Part shown: positions 1 to 5,145 of the stretch, piece by piece
Layout of the letters: the number at the start of each line of letters is the position of its first letter
How positions within the stretch are numbered: position 1 is the stretch's first letter
DNA from: Acidobacteriota bacterium
Lineage (GTDB): Bacteria; Acidobacteriota; Terriglobia; Acidiferrales; UBA7541
Length of the DNA: 5,145 nucleotides
Assembly: GCA_003224515.1 (NCBI GenBank)
Contig: QHZC01000642.1
Location: 1 to 5,145 of the forward strand
Direction: 5' to 3'
Made by a program: the position numbers and the translations under genes
Notes under the pieces: model-generated
The model's input: only the letters and a program-made list of their open reading frames with translations
The model's database searches: none
What the model was told of the DNA's origin: nothing

Positions 1-342
1 CGACAGTACATCTGGGATGCGCGCGATGCCACTGATGCCGCCGGTTATCGCAAGGCGGGCGAACTCCTGCTATTTCTCAATCCTATCTCATCGAACGGTC
101 TCACCAGTCCCGTTGGAATGGAGCAAGGGCGGTTCCGAGTGGAGCGTGACGCGAGCGGCAACGGCTCTGCTCTGAACGGACAGGGCAACGTTGGCCTCTT
201 CACCGGCGTGACGGGCAAGGCCAGTGCGCGAGGAATCACTCTTTCAGCGCGGGCGCGGGCGATGTTAAACCAGGGATCTGGCCGTGCCTCATTAGTGACG
301 CTCGAAGAAACGATTCAGGCCCTCGCCGGAGCGGCCAAGTGA
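1..342 (+). CDS. C-terminal part of an unrecognised protein (5' end outside window)
   Basis: The reading frame is open from base 1 to the TGA at 340-342, giving 113 residues of the C-terminus; the start lies left of the window. I do not recognise the family. The visible part begins RQYIWDARDA, has a leucine-rich stretch (ELLLFLNPIS), then a Gly/Asn/Ser-rich segment (GNGSALNGQGN) and a tail of small residues ending LAGAAK. There is no membrane segment, Cys or catalytic motif in this part. An internal ATG at 118 could in principle start a 74-residue protein, but the frame is open well before it with the same codon style, so I treat it as internal. The stop overlaps the GTG of the next gene by four bases, so the two are probably translationally coupled and co-transcribed. 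A role linked to the secreted protease downstream is possible but not shown. Confidence 0.75.
   Translation, partial: RQYIWDARDATDAAGYRKAGELLLFLNPISSNGLTSPVGMEQGRFRVERDASGNGSALNGQGNVGLFTGVTGKASARGITLSARARAMLNQGSGRASLVTLEETIQALAGAAK
328..331 (+). promoter_or_regulatory. Shine-Dalgarno for the metalloprotease GTG start
   Basis: GGAG lies 7 bases before the GTG at 339-341, inside the last codons of the upstream gene. It supports GTG 339 as the true start, which also places a hydrophobic signal sequence directly at the N-terminus. With the GTGA overlap this looks like stop-start translational coupling. Confidence 0.55.
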
Positions 343-1736
343 AGCGCGGAACCTCGCTACGCGCGCCGGCTATTTTCTTGGCCGCGGTTTTTGCGCTCGG
401 CGACCTTGTATTTGCCGGCGGCCCTCTCGGCGTGACCGGTCCCGCTGCACCTCAGCAGGGAGCCCCATTTACCTGGGACCCAGCGGCGATGCCGATCCAG
501 TACACCGTAGACAGCGGACCGCTAAGTACAGATCCCACTGGAAGAGTCGTAATCGACAACGCAACAGGCCTTGCGCGCGTAGCGAGCATGTTTCAAGCCT
601 GGCAGTCAGTTCCGACGGCCGCGATCAGCTTTAGCTATGCGGGAGCGATTTCGGTACCTGGTCTGCCTGCAAATCCCGATATCAAGAGCGTTGCAGACTA
701 CAACGCGGTTTTGACCGCGTGCCACAACGGCACGCAAACACCAGTGATCTTTGATGCGAACGGTGCAATCCGTGCGGGGTTGGGGATCGATCCAGGCGTT
801 ATCGGATTTGCAGGAATCTGCAAAGTGAACGCCACCACAGGCCACATTATTTCCGCTCTGGTATTGTTGAACGGGGAGTTTCAGGACGGCGTATTTGATG
901 GAGTCTCGAACTACGAACTCACTGCTGATGAGTTCGACCAGGCAATAACGCACGAACTCGGCCATTTCTCCGGGCTGGACCATTCGCAAATCAACGTCGA
1001 AGTGCTGATGCAGGCGGTGCTCAGCTGCAATCCCGACGACGTCGCCGGACTGCCGCTGATGTTTCCCTTTTTCTACTGCCAGACAAGGGTATCGCTGGGA
1101 TTGCCAAAGTTGGCGCCCGACGATATGGCCTGGATCTCCAAACTCTATCCGGGAAATAGCTATGCATCCAACTACGGCACAATCAGCGGTGTGATCCTCT
1201 TTTCTGACGGAATCACGCCAGTGCAGGGAATCAATGTCATCGCCCGGCGCGTGGACGATCCTTCCACCCCCCAGGATGAGTCGAAGACCACCGCCGTCTC
1301 CGTGGTTTCGGGCTACCGTTTCACCGGAAACCCGGGCCAGCCGTTCAGTGGTACCAACACCAGCGGGAGCCCGTACGGCAGCCGCGATCCAGCGCTGATT
1401 GGGTATTTCGAGATTCCGGTACCGCCGGGGACGTACACGGTTCAGGTGGAAAATATCAACTCCGCCTTCCTCGGCAGCTCGTCCGTCGGCCCCCTGAGCT
1501 TACCTTATATGGTGTACGCTAATAAATACTGGCACCAGTACGAATCGGCGTATGACGACCAATCCCAGAAGGATCCGATCACGGTCGGAGGCGGCCAAAC
1601 TGTCAGTGGGATCAATATCATCCTCAACGACACGCCGCCGCGATTTGACCAGTACGAAGACGGGATGCTCCGTTGGCCGTGGCAACTCTTACATCGATTG
1701 TGGGCTAGGGTCATCGATCACAGAGATGCAGGGTAA
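339..1736 (+). CDS. Secreted matrixin-like (metzincin) zinc metalloprotease with C-terminal carboxypeptidase-regulatory-like domain
   Basis: 465 residues from a GTG start. Residues 1-26 look like a Sec signal peptide (basic MKR, then a hydrophobic core ending VFA before GG). Residues about 43-271 form the protease domain. It opens with a matrixin-like segment (FTWDPAAMPIQYTVD, then a helix with FQAWQSVPTAAISFSYAG). HELGHFSGLDH at 205-215 is a full HExxHxxGxxH site, with His205, His209 and His215 as zinc ligands and Glu206 as catalytic base. Met224 in VLMQ, nine residues after His215, is the probable Met-turn, though the usual following Pro is replaced. LAPDDMAWISKLYP (258-271) matches the closing helix of matrixins. 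Four Cys (128, 161, 230, 247) could form two disulfides, fitting export. Residues about 279-430 resemble a CarboxypepD-regulatory/transthyretin-like beta domain (TISGVILFSDG, PPGTYTVQVENI, VSGINIILN). The tail 431-465 is Trp/Arg-rich. Substrate unknown. The next gene starts 5 bases after the stop. Confidence 0.85.
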   Translation: MKRGTSLRAPAIFLAAVFALGDLVFAGGPLGVTGPAAPQQGAPFTWDPAAMPIQYTVDSGPLSTDPTGRVVIDNATGLARVASMFQAWQSVPTAAISFSYAGAISVPGLPANPDIKSVADYNAVLTACHNGTQTPVIFDANGAIRAGLGIDPGVIGFAGICKVNATTGHIISALVLLNGEFQDGVFDGVSNYELTADEFDQAITHELGHFSGLDHSQINVEVLMQAVLSCNPDDVAGLPLMFPFFYCQTRVSLGLPKLAPDDMAWISKLYPGNSYASNYGTISGVILFSDGITPVQGINVIARRVDDPSTPQDESKTTAVSVVSGYRFTGNPGQPFSGTNTSGSPYGSRDPALIGYFEIPVPPGTYTVQVENINSAFLGSSSVGPLSLPYMVYANKYWHQYESAYDDQSQKDPITVGGGQTVSGINIILNDTPPRFDQYEDGMLRWPWQLLHRLWARVIDHRDAG

Positions 1737-1741
1737 TCCTC

Positions 1742-4195
1742 GTGAAGTTGGATTTTTCCGGTGCACGGAACATTGCGACGTTGTTTCTCTGCCTTGCGCT
1801 GACCTCATGTGGCGGAGGCACGAGCCATGATCCGTCGACGTCTCCTTCATCCTCCTTAACCATAACAACTGCCGGTGTCGTTGGCGTTGTGGTTGGAGTG
1901 CCCTTTAGTCTCACGCTGCAGGCCACTGGCTGGGTCGGTAGTCTAACGTGGTCGGTGTTCTCTGGGATATTGCCGACTGGTTTAGATCTTAATGCGTCCA
2001 CGGGCGTGATCTCAGGCACACCAGGGGTGGGATCTGACGAGGTCGTGATCTTTCAGGTGTCCGACTCCCGGAGCTCCGTGAAGGCAAGCATGACCTTCCG
2101 AAATTTCGCTCCGTTGACGCTGAAGCCCGTGACGCTGGCCAAAGCTCATTTGAATGCGCCGTACTCGTTGCTGATGATAGCGCAGGGACAGATGCCGGTT
2201 AGTTGGACAATCTCAGCAGGGCAATTGCCTCCGGGATTGCGATTGGTGGCGAGTAGCACGAACGCCTTCGATGCCAATATTTCGGGTACCCCCACTCAAA
2301 CCGGCAGCTTCCAGTTCACCGTAGAGGTTAAGGATAATACGGTTCCTCAGACGGCCGCTTTAAATCTTGGAATAGCCGTAGACGACAATCTGGCCATTAC
2401 TAAATCGAACCTGCAACACGGCGTGGCGAACCAGAGCTATTCGGACTCATTTACGGCCGTAAACGGTAGCCCTCCATACCAATGGTCCGTCCCAGGACTG
2501 CCAGCAGGACTGGCGCTAAACACCTCCACGGGACAGGTCAGTGGTACCCCGATTGTGACCGGCACTTTCAATTACTCGGTCTCTGTCAAGGACTCCAGTT
2601 CTCCCCAGCAGAGCGATACGCAACCAGGCTCCATTAACTTGCTGCTGCAATTGCAAATCGTCGGCACGCTCCAGAACGCAATTCTGAAGCAGGCTTACTA
2701 CCAGCCGCTGCAAGCCATCGGAGGCCAACCACCCTACATATGGAGCATCGTGTCTGGCAAATTGCCGCCCGGAATCGTACAGATCGGTATGGGAGGCCAA
2801 ACACTGAATGGCGTGGCCACTCAGCTTGGTACCTACAACTTTGTACTTCAGGTTAACGATTCCAGCTCTCCAAACTATGTCGCAAGTGAGAGTGTTACCC
2901 TTCAAGTAAAACCAGTCCCCCTTCAGATCACAGGCCGCGACGCCCCGCCTGCCCCGCTGGGTCTTTTGTATCATTTTCAGGTCCCGCTCTTCGGAGGAAC
3001 TCCACCGTTTATTTGGAACCTTGTCCCTGGCCAAGGCCAGTTGCCGCCCGGGCTCGCGTTAGACTCTTCGAACGGATACATTGACGGAGTGCCCACGCAG
3101 CTCGGCTCGTTCCCAGCGACGATTCAGGCAACGGACTCCGGTTCACCACCACAGACGTCGTCCCGCTCCTATACCATGCTCGTGAGGAAGGCTTTGGGAC
3201 GCAATGATTCGATTGCTACGGCAACTCCCTTGGGCAACGGATATTGGCCGGCATCGATCAGTCCTTATATCGCTCCGATCACGGGTTCTACGGCAAATCC
3301 GGACAGCGATTACTACCGGGTGACTGGCACCGGTGGCAGCGTCGTTCACATTCAGGTTCGCGGCCAGAGCTATTACGGCAACAATCCTCTCGACCCTGTG
3401 CTCGAAATCCTGGATAGCAACGGCCAAAGACTGGCGACGTGCACCACACCAGCCTACAATTCTCCTTGCCTGAACGACGATATCGATGCCACCACCACGG
3501 ACAGCGCACTCGACCTGCAAGTCCCAGGTGCGGGCAGCACGCAGACCACATTCTACGCGCATGTTTTCGACGAACGCGGTGACGCGCGTCCCGACATGGT
3601 GTACCAGATACAGATTAGTGGCGCGGTCGATCCTCTGAAGATCTCACCCACCTCGTTGGGCGCAGGCGCTACACGCGGCGTGAACTATCAGCAGCAATTC
3701 TCCACGACCGGCGGTACGGGGAACGTCACTTGGTCGGTGGGTTCCGGGATACTGCCGCCGGGGTGGGTGCTCGGCAGCGGCGGCCTACTCAACGGCGTAG
3801 CCACTACCAACGGTACCTATGCCTTTACGATCATAGCGACAGATTCGGCTAGTCCGCCCGATACGGCGACGACACAATACACTCTGCTGATTGCTGATCC
3901 GCTCGTCATCACCAGTCCCGCGATGTGGCCGATCGCCTGCTTGGGTCAGGCTTACTCCTTTACGGTGCAGACGACGGGCGGTGTTCCGCCGTTCAACTGG
4001 GGCTTCTACTCAGCCAGTTGGCCAGCCGGGATCAATTTCCCCATTTCGCCACCACCGCAGGGCCCTACCCTTGTATTCAGCGGCGTTGGCAACGTCCTTG
4101 GTACCTTCACCGCACGGGTGAGTCCAGGCGATTCGGCTCAGCCCTCGAGCGGCATGATCCAGGTCATCACGCTCACCATTGCGAATTGCCCCTAA
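1742..4195 (+). CDS. Lipoprotein with seven putative-Ig (He_PIG-type) repeats and an inserted PPC domain
   Basis: 817 residues from GTG 1742, preceded by AGGG at 1730-1733 and 5 bases after the protease stop. The N-terminus has a basic/polar start, a hydrophobic core and a lipobox LTSC with Cys23, so the mature protein should be lipid-anchored, followed by a Ser/Pro-rich linker to about 37. Ig-like repeats, approximate residues: 38-120, 123-213, 214-302, 303-389, 390-481, 630-717 and 718-814. Typical motifs are PPYxW, LPPGL, SGTP or NGVAT, LGTF/Y and a final V.DSSSP. Residues 482-629 match a bacterial pre-peptidase C-terminal (PPC) domain: NDSIATATPL, DSDYYRVTGTGG, LDPVLEILDSNG, CLNDD, GDARPDMVYQIQISG. 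Mature Cys residues besides Cys23 occur as 567/576 in the PPC domain and 733/816 bracketing the last repeat, both likely disulfides. No catalytic motif is seen. A cell-surface binding, scaffold or adhesion role is inference from domain type, and no ligand can be named. Confidence 0.85.
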   Translation: MKLDFSGARNIATLFLCLALTSCGGGTSHDPSTSPSSSLTITTAGVVGVVVGVPFSLTLQATGWVGSLTWSVFSGILPTGLDLNASTGVISGTPGVGSDEVVIFQVSDSRSSVKASMTFRNFAPLTLKPVTLAKAHLNAPYSLLMIAQGQMPVSWTISAGQLPPGLRLVASSTNAFDANISGTPTQTGSFQFTVEVKDNTVPQTAALNLGIAVDDNLAITKSNLQHGVANQSYSDSFTAVNGSPPYQWSVPGLPAGLALNTSTGQVSGTPIVTGTFNYSVSVKDSSSPQQSDTQPGSINLLLQLQIVGTLQNAILKQAYYQPLQAIGGQPPYIWSIVSGKLPPGIVQIGMGGQTLNGVATQLGTYNFVLQVNDSSSPNYVASESVTLQVKPVPLQITGRDAPPAPLGLLYHFQVPLFGGTPPFIWNLVPGQGQLPPGLALDSSNGYIDGVPTQLGSFPATIQATDSGSPPQTSSRSYTMLVRKALGRNDSIATATPLGNGYWPASISPYIAPITGSTANPDSDYYRVTGTGGSVVHIQVRGQSYYGNNPLDPVLEILDSNGQRLATCTTPAYNSPCLNDDIDATTTDSALDLQVPGAGSTQTTFYAHVFDERGDARPDMVYQIQISGAVDPLKISPTSLGAGATRGVNYQQQFSTTGGTGNVTWSVGSGILPPGWVLGSGGLLNGVATTNGTYAFTIIATDSASPPDTATTQYTLLIADPLVITSPAMWPIACLGQAYSFTVQTTGGVPPFNWGFYSASWPAGINFPISPPPQGPTLVFSGVGNVLGTFTARVSPGDSAQPSSGMIQVITLTIANCP
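1853..4183 (+). repeat. Coding array of seven degenerate Ig-like repeats, interrupted by PPC
   Basis: Approximate nucleotide units are 1853-2101, 2108-2380, 2381-2647, 2648-2908, 2909-3184, then the PPC domain 3185-3628, then 3629-3892 and 3893-4183. Each unit is about 250-290 bases. The units are diverged at DNA level and are clear only in protein translation. Units 4 and 6 share the variant LNGVAT followed by GTY, while units 1-3 carry SGTP and unit 5 DGVP. Unit 7 is the most diverged and lacks LPPGL. Confidence 0.75.
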
Positions 4196-4773
4196 CCATG
4201 GACTGAGCTGAACACATTCGAGACTGTTGAACTGCTTCTTTTTTGCCAATAATCCAGCGATCCTTGCGACAGAACCGGATTTCAATTGGCTGGGAGGTTC
4301 GATATTTCCGTCCCAAGTTATAGACCGCCTACGAGGGCACCGGGAGCGCATGATCCCTTTCTTTGGATAGCGCTGGTTGTGTGGGCACTGGTGGCATTTG
4401 CGCTGAGCATGCATCCCGCGGCCAAGGAGCGGTCAATCGTCCAGGGACCAGTTGGCTGCCGGAAGGTTGTTGGTGCGTGGATCGGAACGAAATTTGCTGC
4501 GGGCACTTCAAACTGAGATTCGTTGCGATACCTTCGATTGCTTTGTAGATGAGCTGCCGTCTGGGCACAGGGTGGTAGGGGATTTGTCACAGCGGGCTGC
4601 CCGATCTGCACCGGAAATCGCAGAGAAGAAATTGACTTCTGTCCCAAATTCGTCCCAAGAGCAGCAAGAGCCGACCGATGTGACTGAGCAAGGCTTTGTA
4701 AATCAATGAGTATTGACTGCGGGGATGCGCTGATGACGTTCGGGTTGCGAAGGCGTCAAATTCCGCCGAGAAA
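4196..4773. other. Intergenic stretch without a supportable gene
   Basis: No frame on either strand gives a recognisable product. A T-run (CTTCTTTTTTG, about 4235-4245) lies 40 bases past the lipoprotein stop, but I could not build a convincing hairpin before it, so no terminator is called there. A plus frame from TTG 4286 to 4516 encodes one hydrophobic stretch (PFLWIALVVWALVAFALSM) without a good ribosome site. A plus frame ending at 4709 has the polar tail KKLTSVPNSSQEQQEP. Both are listed among rejected items. The heptamer GTCCCAA occurs three times, at about 4310, 4641 and 4653. Confidence 0.5.
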
Positions 4774-4802
4774 AAGGGGTTGCTCCTGGTGCGCAACCCC
4801 TT
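4774..4802 (-). terminator. Rho-independent terminator downstream of the tRNA-fMet fragment
   Basis: AAGGGGTTGC (4774-4783) and GCAACCCCTT (4793-4802) form a perfect 10-bp stem with a 9-base loop. On the minus strand the stem is followed at once by TTT (a CCCCTTTTTCTC context), the classic layout. Its distance of about 20 bases from the CCA end of the tRNA fragment (4823) fits it being that tRNA's original terminator. On the plus strand the stem is followed by ATGTTTTGTGTTT, so it may also stop rightward transcription. Confidence 0.8.
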
Positions 4803-4822
4803 ATGTTTTGTGTTTCTTGGAA

Positions 4823-4867
4823 TGGTTGCGGGGGCACGATTTGAACATGCGACCTTCGGGTTATGAG
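4823..4867 (-). tRNA. 3' fragment of initiator tRNA-fMet(CAT), positions 32-76; probable att site
   Basis: Read on the minus strand, the 45 bases parse as: anticodon loop CTCATAA (anticodon CAT at 4865-4863), 3' anticodon stem CCCGA, variable loop AGGTC, T-stem GCATG, T-loop TTCAAAT, T-stem CGTGC (pairs with one G-U), 3' acceptor strand CCCCGCA, discriminator A, and encoded CCA. The CCC at 39-41 and the A at position 72 are initiator-tRNA features, and the variable loop, T-loop and acceptor strand agree with the well-known bacterial fMet sequence. The 5' half is missing: the bases where TCGGG should stand (4868-4872, complement TACAA) do not pair, and no D-arm or 5' acceptor strand follows. 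It therefore cannot make a tRNA as it stands. The break at the loop edge is typical of integration by a tyrosine recombinase, with the element to the right. Elongator tRNA-Met is less likely but not excluded. Confidence 0.85.
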
Positions 4868-4951
4868 TTGTAAAAAGTTTTAGCCCGTCTTTGCCTTTCA
4901 ATGATTTACGTGGTGGTTGTTAGGGCTTGTTTGACCCTGTTTTGCGGTATT

Positions 4952-4984
4952 CTGTTCCTAGTTTGTTCCTCGACTTGTTCCTCG
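4952..4984 (+). repeat. Three tandem TGTTCCT(C/A)G repeats, 11-12 base period
   Basis: CTGTTCCTAG (4952-4961), TTGTTCCTCG (4963-4972) and TTGTTCCTCG (4975-4984) start 11 and 12 bases apart, about one helical turn, so all copies would face the same side of DNA. Next to a probable att site they may be arm-type integrase or excisionase sites. That role is inference; the repeats themselves are plain in the sequence. Confidence 0.65.
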
Positions 4985-5004
4985 TCTTTGTCGGGTTACC
5001 AGCC

Positions 5005-5061
5005 TAACGGTCGTTAGTCGAGCGGCTAGGCCGGTCGTCAATCAATCGGCGTAACGGTCGT
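5005..5061 (+). repeat. Three CGGTCGT repeats, 23-24 base period, first within an inverted repeat
   Basis: CGGTCGT occurs at 5008-5014, 5032-5038 and 5055-5061, starts 24 and 23 bases apart (about two helical turns). The outer two extend to TAACGGTCGT (5005-5014 and 5052-5061). The first lies in CTAACG-GT-CGTTAG (5004-5017), a 6-bp inverted repeat with a 2-base centre, like a dimer operator. The likely role is binding of a recombinase, excisionase or element regulator; function is unproven. Confidence 0.6.
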
Positions 5062-5145
5062 AAGGCAGCCCATGTCGTTCACAAACGTGAGACCGCGGCT
5101 CTCTCGCACCGAATTAAATCTGAGTTGGAGGAAATAATTCTCTTT

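Larger units (their letters stand above)
4868..5145. other. Non-coding end of a probable integrated element
   Basis: This stretch starts at the tRNA break and has no convincing gene on either strand. The first 100 bases are 40% GC by hand count, against about 65% in bases 1-60 and 53% in 2401-2460. Directly beside the tRNA fragment is a small AT inverted repeat, TAAAAAGTTTTA (4871-4882). Two families of phased short repeats follow (listed separately). Near the right edge TGGAGGAAA (5126-5134) resembles a ribosome binding site for a gene that would begin just outside the window; this is only a possibility. Confidence 0.5.

Noticed and set aside
2516..3034. Minus-strand ORF of 172 residues inside the lipoprotein gene, and the similar 3143-3562 minus and 606-989 minus ORFs
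   Set aside because: These are antisense shadows of well-supported coding genes, with no ribosome site or domain signature.
4210..4245. Possible terminator after the lipoprotein gene
   Set aside because: A T-run is present but the preceding bases do not form a continuous stem; partial matches of AGCTGAAC and GTTGAACTGCT are not properly complementary.
4286..4516. Plus-strand ORF of 76 residues (TTG start) with one hydrophobic stretch, PFLWIALVVWALVAFALSM
   Set aside because: The start is a weak TTG with no clear ribosome site, there is no family resemblance, and it overlaps other open frames of similar length. It could be a remnant of a membrane protein gene but cannot be supported as a gene.
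4452..4709. Plus-strand ORF of 85 residues, considered as the C-terminal remnant of an integrase left of the tRNA fragment (which would imply a second, older element)
   Set aside because: The polar tail (KKLTSVPNSSQEQQEP) only vaguely recalls integrase tails, and none of the tyrosine recombinase motifs (HxLRH, LGH, catalytic Tyr) is present.
4587..4901. Minus-strand ORF of 104 residues spanning the tRNA fragment and terminator
   Set aside because: It runs straight through the tRNA segment and hairpin, which explain that sequence better; the protein has no recognisable features.
4940..5000. Minus-strand short frames through the TGTTCCT repeats (for example one reading EEQVEEQ), considered as the end of an integrase gene
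   Set aside because: Stops close by on the 5' side leave fewer than 30 codons, with no recombinase motif; the repeats are better described as DNA-level sites.
4952..5061. CRISPR array
   Set aside because: Repeats are only 7-10 bases with spacing of 11-24 bases, far too short for CRISPR repeats and spacers, and no cas gene is visible.

Overview
The window holds the 3' part of a secreted-protein operon on the plus strand (1-4195), an apparently gene-free stretch (4196-4773), and a truncated tRNA gene on the minus strand that looks like the scar of a site-specific integration (about 4774-5145). The style points to a high-GC soil-type bacterium, most likely an acidobacterium (Terriglobia-like). 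The reasons are a long lipoprotein built from 'LPPGL...SGTP...GTF' putative Ig repeats and a matrixin-like protease fused to a carboxypeptidase-regulatory-like domain, both common there. This taxonomic guess rests on gene style only.

Operon, 1-4195. Three plus-strand genes are packed tightly. The C-terminal 113 codons of an unrecognised protein overlap by 4 bases (GTGA) a 465-residue exported metzincin metalloprotease carrying HELGHFSGLDH. Five bases after its stop comes an 817-residue lipoprotein with seven putative-Ig repeats and a PPC domain between repeats 5 and 6. Spacing and overlap suggest one transcript whose promoter lies left of the window. Two products, a secreted protease and a lipid-anchored adhesive or scaffold protein, would act outside the cytoplasm. 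Any direct interaction between them is inference.

4196-4773 has no ORF I can defend.

4774-4867, minus strand, is a 45-base segment matching tRNA positions 32-76 of an initiator tRNA-fMet (anticodon CAT, encoded CCA). It is followed, in its own direction, by a 10-bp hairpin and a T-run that fits as the tRNA's original terminator. The tRNA breaks exactly at the 5' edge of the anticodon loop, a usual crossover region for tyrosine recombinases. The simplest reading is an att site: chromosome to the left, an integrated element starting at 4868 and running off the right edge.

4868-5145 begins AT-rich (40% GC over the first 100 bases by hand count) and shows no gene. It carries two families of short direct repeats spaced near one and two helical turns, as expected for integrase arm sites, excisionase sites or another multi-protein DNA complex at the end of a mobile element. 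This is the most interesting part of the window.
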